NCBI GenBank assembly: GCA_051294375.1
Contig: CM119271.1
Coordinates: 3,441,061 to 3,505,060, forward strand
Origin: Paraspadella gotoi
Lineage: Eukaryota > Chaetognatha
DNA: 64,000 bases
Direction of reading: 5' to 3'
This document shows, piece by piece, positions 1-11,605 of the stretch. A program made the translations under genes and the position numbers. The notes beneath the pieces are model-generated. The model ran no database searches and was not told where the DNA came from. It saw nothing but the letters and a program-made list of their open reading frames with translations. Each line of letters begins with the position of its first letter. Position 1 is the first letter of the stretch.

Positions 1-76
1 ATATCGTCGATAGCGTTAACACGGTCAAGAAGAATACCGACGCGCCCCCGATCACGAGCAGTTCGAAAACCACCAT
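1..76 (-). CDS. 5' end of an unidentified gene (partial)
   Basis: An ATG at 76-74 in a good context (GCC before it, G after it) opens a 25-codon reading frame that runs off the left edge. The encoded N-terminus is strongly hydrophobic (MVVFELLVIGG, then SVFFLTVLTL), like a signal peptide or signal anchor. It is GC-rich like the other exons here, and the sequence 3' of base 90 is AT-rich non-coding. I do not recognise the protein. The gene would continue in the same direction as its neighbours. An unrelated short open stretch remains possible. Confidence 0.45.
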   Translation of the reverse strand, partial: MVVFELLVIGGASVFFLTVLTLSTI

Positions 77-1830
77 GGCTCCGTTTTTTTTTGTAAGCAA
101 TGATGAGACGAAGCCGTTTAAAAATAAATCCTCGACATTTTAGAAAATGAAGGCTGTAATATAAAATATCGTATAAAATATTTTTTATTATTACGAATAA
201 AATCCTATTGCTAGAGTAAAAATAGAAAGTTGGAATAAATTCGCTTTATTTTTATCCATGGGGTTAATAAAATTGAGACACTGCTGCCCTTTACTGGAAG
301 ATCATGACAAAAATATTAGTTCAAAAATAAATTTAATAAAAAATCAAACTGCGGCTGGCACGAACATGCGACCAGAACCGGCAGCCGCACTGATGAGCAA
401 AATGTTTAAATTAAAAACGTTTGACTTGCTTAGTCTAATCGATAAGTCCGTTTCTTGGATGTTAAAAGGATGAAAAGTAATTTTACAATGAAATGACGAA
501 TAGCCAAAAAAAAAAACAAAAAAAAAAAAAAAAACAAACTTTATAATGCCCTAACTCCTATTGAAATTTTCAGGTTTCTGAAATATTTCATCATGAAGAA
601 AATAAAACGAGAAATATTTTTCCCGCACGTTAGCAATACTATTAAATACATTTTTTTCATCAGTGTTATGACTAAAAGTGACAGACCCAGTTTCTTCTAT
701 TAAACTTTCTCAAAGAGCAAAATATCAAACTAAGATCTAATAATTCTACATGCAAGATGCATACTTTCTTAGAAGATTTTACGAAATGTAGTTATGGAAA
801 TATAAGTATATAAACCCATAACGAATTAAAACAAACATGCACACCGGCACATTCTGAGCAAAACAATCATTACTAACTTAATCAAAGTTTATTATGCAAA
901 CATGAAGTAAATCATTTATCAGAAAACAAAGTCAAAGGTACGTAGTGGAAGACAAAATCAAACTAATGCATTGCATAACATAAAACCTCGTCAATCGTCA
1001 TGTAATACGAAATTACTGATCGCATTTTGTGCGAAGTTGTAGACCACCGAGTTAAAAACAATCGCAATGAAAAAATTCCGAAAAAGGAATCGGTTTAAAA
1101 AGCAGGTAAAAATGTATATGGGATTAAAGACTAAGAGTAAAATGTTAATGGCACCAAGATGTATTTCTACCCAATATGAAAAACGGAAGGCCATATGGAG
1201 ATTAGCCAGAATAAAAAATAAAATAGTAGTAGGCGATGATGGCAACAAAATAAGGCAAGTTTTTGCAAATGAAGCTAACGAAAAGGGAGTTAAAACGCAA
1301 ATAACCCTATTCGAAAGCTTAAAAGTTTAATAATAATAATTAAAATAAACAATTTACGTGGAAAAAATAAAAAAGATAATGACCAATGCCTTCAAAAGCT
1401 AACGGCAATTTAAAAAAAAAACTGATAAAAAAAAATTACTTTTTAATTAATAATTATGCGTATAATTCAGTAATCATATGTGATACTGTAACAAAGCCGA
1501 GGGCAAAAACACGTTTATGAGATCATACATGTCAACAAAACCTCGAGTTTCGTTAATGTAAAAAGGGGTACAATCCCATTTTTAAATAATTACGTGTCAT
1601 TATCAATTTAAAGAAATTGCCGTCCAGTTTAATCAAGTATGAACGCTTGAACGATAAAGGTTAAGAAGAAATGGTTAATTTCGACCTACTAAACCCGAAA
1701 AGCTTATTTATAAAAGACACCGCGCGTTCACATTATTATTATAATTAAATTAACGCTAAAAATGAAAATGGTTCGAAAGAGCGAATTGGGAAAGATAAAG
1801 TTTAAATCGTATTCATTTTTTTTTCATTTT
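77..1830. other. AT-rich intergenic stretch, no gene seen
   Basis: About 1.75 kb of AT-rich sequence lies between the anosmin-like stop codon and the partial gene at the left edge. It contains homopolymer runs (for example A-rich 507-537) and short random reading frames. The longest, 1067-1330 on plus, is a Lys/Arg-rich AT-driven frame with no recognisable domain. Part of this stretch should be the 3' UTR of the anosmin-like gene. Confidence 0.6.
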
Positions 1831-4800
1831 TCATTTTAATCTCCAGACTAAAACGAAAATGAAAAACTTAAGAGATGGAGAGAGAAAAAGGGAAGAAGAA
1901 GAGTTGGGATCCGAAGTCGCTTCGTTCGTTTTCGCCTCCGCCATTTTAAGTTTTTTCGGCTCAAGATCCAAAACGAACAAGGGGCGTTCGACTTCGTCGT
2001 CGTTTTTGGCGTCGACACCTTCGTCGACCATCTTCGGCTTTATGAGTAAATCGCCGCTGACGACGGAAACGACTCCGTTTAGTCCGTCGATCGCTTCGTC
2101 GGAAGACTCGCGCGCAGCCGACGGCGTCGTCGGCGCCGGCGGGTTCCGAGGAGCGCTCCTCTTGGGCTGCGGCAAAAGCGGCGTCGTCAACAGAATTTCG
2201 GCCACTCGACCTTCGCCTCGAGACGACAACGCCGCCACGCGGAATACGAAGTCGGCGCCAGTTTCCAAATGGGGAATCTCGACGGAAGTCACGTTGGGAG
2301 GCAGGCGCTAGCGGAGAAAGAAGGAAATGAAAAACGGATCCGCATTCGATCAGCAAAAAATAAAAACTAACCCTCCTGACGGCGGTTTCCTTGTCCAGCA
2401 GCGGGTGAGGGCTGAAGGGGGAATAGAATCCCCCCTCGGTCCGCCGCCGCCGCTTTCCCCACAAGAGGTTCCATCCCGTCAGCGATTTGGCCGGCCAACC
2501 TTTGGGAAAGTCCCAGGAAAGCTTGACGACCACATCGTTCCTGGTTACCTGAAAATCGCAAGGAGTCGAGGGGGGAATAACGATCGATAAACCACAACCA
2601 ACACCGGCCACCACGAGCCCGGACACTCACCCTGTACTCGTAGGCGAGGGCCTCGGGCCTTTGAGGTAGATGAGAAGAGAGGGCGTTGGTCTCGAGGCCG
2701 CATTGAGGTTCGATCCGGCCTCTGACCAACGTGTCTTTGCATCCGAGGACGTTGACGGTCACGCGGGAAATGGGACCGCGTTTGCCGCTTGACGAAACGC
2801 CTTGGACCTGGGAAGAGAGAATTGAAAAAAAAAAAGAAATAAGAAAAAAAAATAATAAAAATGTATTTGGTACCCTATTCCTCCTCCTTCCCTCCTTTCG
2901 GGCATTCCCGCCCTCAAGAACCTGAATATTGTAGCGACAATCGAATCGCAGGTCAAAGACTGTGAATCTGTTGTCGCTCGTCGTCGTCGTCACGGGTTTC
3001 GTCATCAGCGAATCCAAAGAGCCGCCGATGCAAACGTCAGGCGACCAGTGAATCATCATCTGAGAATAAATGAGGAAAATGAGTTTTGTCTTTTGTTTTT
3101 TGTTTATCACTTTGAATAGCAAATAGAATATTATATTTAAATATTTAACTCAAAAATATTTTAACAAATAAATAGAATAATAAATAATAGTTAGTTTAAA
3201 TCTAAAAAAAATAAAAAAATAAAGATAGTGAAACAAGTAATTTTTGCCCAGTGTGGCGGTATATTTCACCACGCCGCCTCACGTCCACAATCCTTCAGCC
3301 AAATCCATTGGCTCAGAGGGGGAAACACCATCCCAGGCGTAGTGTTCCATCCACAGTCCTAACGACTTCCCTCTGCGTTGGCAAAGCGAGACCGTCCTAG
3401 GGTAACGCGCCAGTGACTGGATGCGTCACTGAGGGTCGGAAGCCCCAAAGCCAACAGTGAGATGCCCATCCCAATGGGCATCACAGGCAACCCGGCTGTT
3501 GCCATAAGTGGTGAGCCCTACTATCGAACACCAACCTTCTCAGGGTACGCTACGACAAACGCCTATGCCCTGCCGACTTCGGGTACGCTACGACAAGCGC
3601 CTATGCCCCTGGGGTACGCTACGACAAACGCCTATGCCCCCACAACTCGCCGCTCTCTCTCTCTCTCCCACTATGGTAACAGTCTTGTCAGACACCTCTC
3701 AGGCTTGAGGAACTGAGTGATGTCTTGGCCCGGGGATCCTGGCGGTATATTCACAGCCTCACGTCCACAATCCTTCAGCCAAATCCATTGGCTCAGAGGG
3801 GGAACACACCATCCCAGGCGTAGTGTTCCATCCACAGTCCTAACGACTTCCCTCTGCGTTGGCAAAGCGAGACCGTCCTAGGGTAACCGCGCCAGTGACT
3901 GGATGCGTCACTGAGGGTCGGAAGCCCCAAGCCAACAGTGAGATGCCCCATCCCAATGGGGCATCACAGGCAACCCGGCTGTTGCCATACCAGTTTCATA
4001 AATCGAATAATATTTTTTGCCGCCCGAATTAACCTTTCTCAACTCGGAACTTGTTCTGCTTACGTCTGCGGTAAAATTTTTAACCTCGAATAATTAAATA
4101 GATAAATATTTTTTTCAAACGGACCTGGCGCGTAGCGCCCTTGTCTCGGGGCGAGTTCCACGCTAGATCGACCCTAACCAATCCGTTCTGAAAGTAAGGG
4201 ACGCCGGCGGTGAGGTTCTCGACGAGCGCCGGAATCGGCGAGTCCAGGGCGAGATCGATCACTGCGTCGATGAGTCGTTGGCCCGAGGGGTCGAGACGGG
4301 GCCGCGCCGCATCCGAGTGGGGTCGCTTAGGATCGTTAAGTATTCTAGCGGGGTCGACGACGCGGGGCTGGGGCGATGGGCGTGGAGACACTGGCGCCTC
4401 GGCCTGGAGTCTCTGTGGGGCCGAGACTCGAGCCTCGTCTGGAGGACAAAAATCATCGTTAATCTTTGGTTCTACGATCATGTTTACCAAAAAACTCACC
4501 TCCATGCGTGGAAATGACGACGTGAGTTTTCTTGCTCCTTAGTTTTCTTCCTCCGAACTGAATGACCGCCTGCACTTGGACCAGATACACGGACGATCCT
4601 TCCAGATTTTTGAGAACGAACTCGGAATTTTTTCCCGATATCGTTTTCTTTCCGTCCTTGCGGGGGGGGAAACCAAAAACGTAATTTGGAGTCGTGACGA
4701 ATCGGTTAAAGGGTCAATCAGACGAGCAGACGAGCAGACGAGCAATCAGACGAGCAACTGACCTTTTGTTTGCGACGCAAGACGCTTTGACCCTTGATCT

Positions 4801-6308
4801 GTTTGTTCCAAAAGATCTTGTATTTGGAGATCGGAACGTCAGCGTCGCTCGGGGCGTCCCAACGAATTTTAACGAAGTGTTTTCCCGATTTTACCTGAGG
4901 AATTTGGATGATTTAGTGAAGATATAGTGCGTACTTACTACTTAGTTCTTTTGAAAAAAAAAAATTTATACATATACAATAATAACAAACTATAACCCGT
5001 TAAACTCGTCCCCCTAACATATACCATCGAAGAGACGGCCGTCAGATTGGACGGCGCCGACGGTGCTTTCGGCTCTGTCTGCAGACGAAACGGCGACGCG
5101 GCTTCAACGAAGCCGGCGCCGCCCCGGACGTCGACGGCGGCGACGCGAAAGGTGTACCAATGACCAAGTTCCATCTCCTTGACCGTCGCCTCGGCGCCGT
5201 TCACCACCAATAGGGGACTTTCCCAATCCTTTCGATAATAAAAGTTTTTTTTAATTACTAATATTAGGCTACAACTTCTTCACATTAAACATTAAATGCG
5301 TCAACCTTCGGCAGCAGGTGCCTGTTGAACGACTGGCCGGCGTGGTGCTTGCACTGCACGATGTAGACCGTGGGATTTTCGGCAAAGTCGAGCCGACGCG
5401 GCACCGACCACTTGACCACTGCCGATCTCGAGCCTTTCTTCTTTTTGCCGATCACTGAGAAAGGGGGGAAGAATTGTGTAAAGCTACTGCATATAAACAT
5501 TCTATACGTTTAATAACAAACTTAGAAGCATGAACCTTTAACGTTGCGCGGTTTGGGTGGATAAGCGCCGAGATCGACGCCCACAGGCTTCTGACAAGAC
5601 GTTCCGCATCCGTTGGGGCAGCATTTGAGACTCTCGTCGCCGTCGTCGGCGTCGCAATCTCGGTCGCGCTCGCAGGCGTTGATGCAGACGGCCGACGTGG
5701 AGCGGGCGCCCGGCGCGGGGCAATGACCAGGATTGGAGACGGCAGGCCCGATCTCGGTCAAGAAGGCGCAAGTGGCCAAGCAATCGTCCTCGTCTTCCTG
5801 GCACCATTCCGAACACTCAACTGGAAGTGAAAATTTTTTTTTTTTTTAGTTTCGAGCTTAAAAGAAAGACAGCTCCCCCCCTCCCCCCTTTCAATCTTCA
5901 CCTTGGTCTAGTCTGCTGATAAGATCGCAGGGTCTGGAACAGGCGGCACAGGTCCGATCCATGAGACAGGCCTTGAGCACGTTAGACTTGCTCGGGTCGC
6001 GTACTCGCGATCCGCTCGAGTCCAAACGACGCAAATACTCGTCCAAATTGGCAAGACATCTGGCGCGACAACGGGTGGCGGCGATGAGATCGCTCGCCGA
6101 TCCATCTAGTCAAGGAGGGGGGCGGGGGGGGAGAAAATGGAGATGAAAAAATTATTAAAACATTTAAAGACTCAAAAAAAAAAAAACAACAAAAACTAAT
6201 CCCCTTACCACGTTTGGCGGGTCGCGACGGAGCGACCGCGCCCAGAGAGACTAGTAAGAATAAAAAATTCCCGACGATCAGCGACGCGGAATTTCGTGGC
6301 AATTTCAT
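1831..6308 (-). CDS. KAL1 (ANOS1)-like: Anosmin-1-like secreted protein (Cys box, WAP domain, four FnIII repeats)
   Basis: Extracellular matrix protein of the anosmin family, which in animals binds heparan sulfate and modulates FGF signalling, cell adhesion and axon guidance. ATG at 6308 begins a signal peptide (SLIVGNFLFLLVSLGAVA). Exon 2 (6105-5902) carries the anosmin Cys box (CRARCL ... CLMDRTCAACSRPC). Exon 3 (5820-5536) holds a whey acidic protein four-disulfide core with the KCC-PNGCGTSC pattern. Fibronectin III repeats follow (about 5453-5285, 5228-4930, 4890-4780, 4670-4560, 4500-4130, 3060-2930, 2810-2630, 2550-2370, 2309-1831). Family landmarks include KIRWDAPSDADVP and GVPYFQNGLVRV. 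The C-terminus is Ser/Asp-rich and ends in a short hydrophobic tail (FFIFVLVWRLK). Most introns are short. The one at about 3065-4130 is swollen by repeats. Exact FnIII exon borders are approximate. Confidence 0.88.
3254..3510. repeat. Interspersed repeat family A, copy 1
   Basis: Begins GGCGGTATAT, passes through ATCCATTGGCTCAGAGGGGG and GTTGGCAAAGCGAGACCGTC, and ends near GCAACCCGGCTGTTGCCATA. A near-identical copy lies at 3743-3992 and diverged copies at 16128-16327 and 29462-29668. All four are in introns or intron-like positions of minus-strand genes. No protein coding and no certain tRNA boxes were seen, so the class (SINE-like or other non-autonomous element) is open. Confidence 0.8.
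3538..3645. repeat. Minisatellite between two family-A copies
   Basis: Three tandem units share GGTACGCTACGACAAACGCC followed by TATGCCC (starting near 3543, 3580 and 3613), with spacers of variable length. A short CT tract (3652-3668) follows. It lies between the two family-A copies in the anosmin-like intron. Confidence 0.75.
3743..3992. repeat. Interspersed repeat family A, copy 2
   Basis: Nearly identical to copy 1 at 3254-3510 over its whole length, differing by small indels. The pair flanks the minisatellite, so the block looks like a recent local duplication or a composite insertion. Confidence 0.8.
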
Positions 6309-6950
6309 GGTTGAATTTGATCAGAAAGGAAATCCATTATTGGCACAGAATATGAGAAATTCATAGTTATCATTGTAAAGATTTTCCTTTTCTTTATGGC
6401 GGAAAATCGAGAGCGAGTATCGCGACGTGCAACGAGAAAACGCAGCGAGCGTTTTGATTCCAAGTCATGGCTGTTATTTTTTTTTTTTTTTCTTTTTTTT
6501 TTGTTGACAAATTAAGTGAAAGGTGTGGGCGAAATAGCCCCAATAATAGTTATTTATAGGGCATATTACATTACATAAAGTTAAACCTGTAAAATTAGGT
6601 AATAAACAAAACATAACTACAGCAGATAACTGTTTAGGAAGGCGAAACGGATATAAAAAAATAAGGCTAAGGTTTCCAGATATATATTGTTGTAGTTTGT
6701 AACTTTGTACATAGTACGAATAACAGGAAAGAAATTGATTGAGGCGCAAATGTAAGGCTAACTGTTTCAAGTAATAGTATAATCAAACATAACTAGTTTT
6801 AACCAACAGAGGTTCAAGGAACAACCGTGAAAAAAAACCGACAGTAAAACGCCAAAAAAAAAAAAAAAAAAAAAAACGATCGAAGAAAACTGTATAAGAG
6901 TAATTCGGTGGAATTCTCGATTCGATCCTTCTCAACCCCGGATTCAGTCT

Positions 6951-7807
6951 TCAGCATATTTTGGAGGCTTCGGCGGCAAAGTCGACGTCTCTCAGGGCGA
7001 AGTTGACGTCGTCGACGGCGACGTTGAGTCTCACGCGACGGTGGATATCGAGTTTCCCGGCTTCGAGGAGGAGAAGGCGGGAGTCGTTGAGGTGGTTGGC
7101 GATCGTGGAGAAGTCGCTCATCCGGAGGACGGGGAGAGCTGAAAATGTAAAGGGGGGGGGGAATTGTGTTAATATGCAAAGCGTCGGTTGTTTATGGTTT
7201 TGGGGGGTTGACAGTTTTGATTTAATTGTTGACTTATCAAATTGAATTAACTTCTTGCATTAATTCAATTTTTTTTAACATCTTTTTTTTTTGCAGAAAG
7301 TTTTCTGAAGTAGGTTAATGCAGATAAAAATTTGTTCAATGTCAACTACCCATTTCTTCTCACCCTCGAATCGGCAGATGGCTTTGTGATGTTCGAAGAC
7401 GCGATGGAACAGGGCTTCCTCGACGCCGCGCTCCCGAAACTCGGCGACGACGGCGCGGAGCAGGATCTGCTCCTGCAGCGAGGCCGCCTTCATGGCGACG
7501 ATCAACGGGGAAGAATACATCTCGTCCAACGCCTGTTGCACGTGGGAGATGGAGACTTGGATCTGGCGAAGACGTGGGGGAGGAGCAAGTTACTAGTCGT
7601 GAATTTTGTTATAAGTTTCGAGATCATCTTCCTCTTAACTCGGTCGTACCTTTTTACCCAGTGCTCCCCTCTCGGCGATCTCGGTGGCGCGCCGACAAAT
7701 GTCGAGAGCGCGGCGAGCATCGCCCGAAACCGCAGCCACTTTTCGGGCGGCGAACTGAACAGCCTCCTCCGAAAAGCACTTCAGGCCTGGAAGAAAGAAA
7801 AAGAATT

Positions 7808-7851
<44 letters not shown>

Positions 7852-10800
7852 AGTTTTAATGTTTAAAAAAAAGGGAAAAAATGAATCCTCCTCTCACCGG
7901 TCGTCCGCGACACCACGATCTCCTGCAGCTGCTTGAAAGTATACGGTTGAAAGATGAGCCGAGTGAGTCCGAGTCGACTCGCTACTCTATTCATCAGCAC
8001 CCGCTCCGGCAAGTCCATCGTGTTGGCGATAGCGAGAACGGTGAGCCGCGCCGCCGAGCGAGAGGGCCAATCGAAGACGTTGTAGAGAACGTCCTGCTTG
8101 GGCGTCATCAGGAGGTCGAGCTCGTCGACGAGGAGAACGACGGCCGGACGTCGGGATGACGTCGCCGAAAATCGCTTGTCGAGGAGGGTGCACGCGTGGT
8201 CGGCCGTCGCCTTTTGGCCTTTTTAGTTTTGTCATTAAGGAAAATTAAAAAAAAAAGTTAAGAGAAAATTACAATACGTACTGCAACCCAATATCACTCT
8301 GAAAAAAAAAAAAGCGTTTTACCCGTCAACTCCTTGTGAATGGCGACGTAGGCCTGGCGCGGATCCGTCAACCTCATCCCGTTGATGTCGATGAAGAGAA
8401 ACTCCCCGACTCTCCCCGCAGTCCGCTCCGTCGCCAGCGCCCGCATCACTTCGCGCGCCGTCGCAGTCTTACCGGTGCCTGGAACGCCGCTCACGTACAT
8501 GCAGCCGCCGACGCCTGAAAAAATATTTGTAAATTTATAAGAAAGATGATCATTAATTGAATATGTAAAAATATAGATTGCGGAAGTGTCTTGATTTAAA
8601 GCTTGTAGGGCCCTTCTAGGTTATTATCTTGTAAAAAAAGATGGGTGCTTTAACATGTCCAAAATCAGGGACATGATTAATTCATTGAATGAATCGCTAA
8701 CTTATATTATATTGGTTTTTATCAATTTTTGAATTTTGGAGTAAAGTAAAACTGAAACAAAAACGTTAACTCACCCTCTGTCAGGTTCCCCTTTACAAAA
8801 TTGAATATCGTCTCGAACTCGTTGTCCCGACACGGAAGCGAATCGGGCACAGCTGAGACGTGCAGCCTCGCCCGCGCCGCCTCCAACTGGTTGCCCGGCG
8901 CCAACACGGACGTGGCGCGAGCCTTTGTTCCCGGTGTCATGTCACGGGCCCGCCTCGAAGGCGTCGGTGGATTTCGCTTGGGCGTTGTGAAAGGCTTCGA
9001 CGGCGTCGCGGCCTTTGTCTTCGTGGGCGTGCTTGTCGGCGTCGTGGCGGGGGAGTTCGTCGCCGGCGCAGCTGATGACCTCCGAGACCGTTTCGACGGC
9101 GTCTCTCGTTTAACCTTTTGCGGGGTTTCTCTTCTCGTCTTTTTCGGCGTGGTTTGATCTTCGAAGGCGGCGACGGCGGCGGCGCGGCGCCGCTTGACCG
9201 GACTATCGTCCATCGAGGGTGAGATCTCGGTGTAATCGACAGGAATACGTCGCGAACGAGTCGGCGTCTCTCGACCGCGCGAGGGCGTGCGACACCCGCG
9301 ACTCGGCGTTTGCCGGCGAGTCGGCGTCGCCGAGGCGGCGGGCGGGGTCGATGGTTTGGCGGGACTCGCGTCCGCGCTTTCCATGGCCTCGGCTTTCTTT
9401 GCCGGAGTTCTGCGGCCTCGCGGCGTTCGACGGACGGGCGTCGATGGGAGCGGTCGCGTCGGAGTCGTAGGTACGGATGGCGCGGTTTTAGTAGGAGTTT
9501 TTGACGCCGGTTCATCTTCGTGATCTTTGTCGGGTTTCCCTCTTCTCCTTGGCGTTGTCCTCGTGGACGGACTCGCATCCCGCCGAGGCCGTTGGGGCGT
9601 CCGTTTCAAAGGACTCGCGTCCCGGTTTTGAGTGGCCGACTCCGGCGCCTCTTTCGTTTTCTCCTTTTTCTTAGCGACGGGAGAATCGAAGGCTTCGTCG
9701 ATAAAGTCGTCGATGGCCTTCATGTCGAAGGCGGCGTGAGAGGCGACGAGCGGAATCGAGGAAGACCGCGACGACGCAGAAGACAAACGGCGCGAGAAGT
9801 TTCCGATAGGCGCCGTCGATGCTGGTCCCTTTGATCCCACGGAAGACACCGAGAAAGGCCGAAGCGCCGTCTTCGAAGAGTTCAAGCTTTGCTCGACACA
9901 GTCCAGAGGCACAGCCTTAAGTTGTTGTACGATTTTGTTAATCGACGCTTTACCATCTTTTGTATCGCAAACGGTGTTTTCCTTTGTCTTCTTTTTGTTG
10001 TTGTTGTTGTTGTTGTTTTCTACGTTCTCTTCGTCGGAATCGCTCATGAGATGATCCACGACGGAGTCAGTCTTGAACTTTTGTTTCGGTTTGGCGGAGG
10101 TCAGATCCAAACGGCGGCCCGGGGATACGATTGGCTCGGCTTTTTCCTCTTTCGCATTTTCCACCTTCTTTCTTTCTCCGACGTTTCCCGAAGACGAGTG
10201 TAACTTGCGAGTGGCGAGACAAGAACTCGCGTCGGCCTTTTTCGTGAAGAAAGGCGTGTCGGCAGTGCTCTTAGAACGATCCTTGACGAGGGTGATGGAA
10301 GGCAACGGGGTGAAGTTGGAACCGGCCGTCGACGATGAGCCAAGGGTTAACTTCCGACCCTTGGCCACGTAGGGAATCGTCTCGTCGAGGTCCGCCCCAC
10401 TCGAAGATGGACGGGACGTTCGAGAGATTTGCTTGATGCGGTCCATCATCGTCGTCTGGTCGACGTTCTTGATTTTAGGCGCGACGGAGGCGTCGTTTTC
10501 GTCCGGTAGTCGACGAGGAGGCGCGGCGCGGTTTTCCTTATCGCCACAAGCGTCAAAGTCCCTGGCTAGGACGCGGGGCGACGCGCGAGATCGGGAGGGA
10601 GTGGCGCCGCGGCCCGTAGTCGAGGCGCTGCGGGGTGTGCGTCGTCCGGAGGTCGGCGCTTTCCCGACGGGGCTTTTGGATTCGATGCGACGGGATGGAG
10701 TCTCCCGTTTGGGTGTCTCTTGCTTCGGCACGCGTTCGCCGAGGGGCGTGCACCGTTTAGGGGTTGCCCGTCGCACGGGAATTCTTTCAGGGGACTCCAT
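6951..10800 (-). CDS. ORC1: Origin recognition complex subunit 1 (AAA+ ATPase)
   Basis: Largest ORC subunit; binds and hydrolyses ATP to help load MCM helicases at replication origins in the nucleus. Six exons fit with consistent phases: 10800-8775, 8514-8323, 8218-7898, 7786-7650, 7562-7364 and 7138-6951, giving 1020 residues (human about 861). Walker A is [13 protein letters not shown], Walker B is [11 protein letters not shown], and ORC1-specific blocks include [22 protein letters not shown] and [16 protein letters not shown]. The winged-helix end is [20 protein letters not shown]. The first 670 residues are disordered and Ser/Thr/Pro/Arg-rich, with dozens of TP/SP sites typical of CDK targets. 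The start is supported by an in-frame TAA about 15 nt upstream with no acceptor between. No BAH domain is visible, unlike most animal ORC1 proteins. Confidence 0.95.
7809..7849. repeat. (TAA)n microsatellite
   Basis: About 13 ATA/TAA units lie in the intron between ORC1 exons 3 and 4. The run is uninterrupted and likely polymorphic. Confidence 0.95.
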
Positions 10801-11312
10801 TTTTTCAGTTAGACGAATTTAAAGACGTTTTTAAAATAATAACCTAAGCTTAACTGCGAGGGAAATCATTAAAAAACTGGCCATAAAGAGAAAAAATGTA
10901 TATGAGGACTGAGAAGTGAAGAGTAAATACATATACTTTATTAAAGATAAACCGTTATTGCAATTAAATTAAATTTTCAACATGATTGTTCATCACAAAT
11001 ATAGCACCAAATCGATGACAGACGAATATACGAGTAAAGAAAAGCTATTAAATTGGGAGTTAGATTGCCACCTAATTGATAATCAGCGCGTGTAAAATTT
11101 AATTAGGAAAGTGCGTTATATATAAATGGGGGCTAATCTATTTCTAAGATCAAATTAATGTGAAAAGGTCTCTACCATAATGAGACGCTCCAATTCTTCC
11201 AACGTTTGTTCTCATTAATCTGAAACGTCAGAAAAACGAAAAGAAAAAAAAATAATAAGCAACATTAAAATTGTTTGAAACAGAGTTTGATTTGAAATGA
11301 TTGTTCGTTGAC
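10801..11312. other. ORC1 5' flank, no gene seen
   Basis: AT-rich spacer between ORC1 and glycerol kinase, both on the minus strand. It should hold the ORC1 promoter/5' UTR. No convincing TATA element or coding exon was seen. Confidence 0.5.
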
Positions 11313-11600
11313 GGTCGTATTTGACAGCGCTATGGGCGGCAAAACAGGAATACGAATGAAAAAAAAAGATGTAATGGTGTAGAGAATTCGTTTTATTTCT
11401 AGTTCTCTCAAAGTTTTTTTTTAGCACATTGACATTTCCATCGTCGCGACTCGTCGGTCGTATTTGAAAGCGCTATGGGCGGCAAAAGGCGAATACAAAT
11501 AAAAAAAAATGTGATGGTGTAGGAGAATTCGTTTTTAATTCTAGTTCTCCTAAAGTTTTTTTTTTTTTTAGGTCACAGTGACATTTCCATCGTCGCGACT
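11309..11600. repeat. Tandem duplication of about 143 bp downstream of glycerol kinase
   Basis: Two direct copies, 11309-11451 and 11452-11600, share GGTCGTATTTGA, AGCGCTATGGGCGGCAAAA and GACATTTCCATCGTCGCGAC, with the landmark GGTCGTATTTGA repeated 143 bp apart (11313 and 11456). Each copy contains a small hairpin whose stem differs but stays paired (AGAGAA/TTCTCT at about 11381-11408; TAGGAGAA/TTCTCCTA at about 11520-11552). The second copy abuts the kinase poly(A) signal. Confidence 0.9.
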
Positions 11601-11605
11601 TTATT
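11600..11605 (-). terminator. Poly(A) signal AATAAA directly after the glycerol kinase stop
   Basis: On the minus strand the stop TGA (11608-11606) is followed at once by AATAAAG. If used, it gives a 3' UTR of only tens of bases, ending within the second copy of the tandem duplication. Confidence 0.6.

Noticed and set aside
1067-1330. An 87-codon plus-strand frame rich in Lys/Arg
   Set aside because: AT-rich, composition-driven, no motif; it lies in the 3' flank of the anosmin-like gene and overlaps an equally open minus frame.
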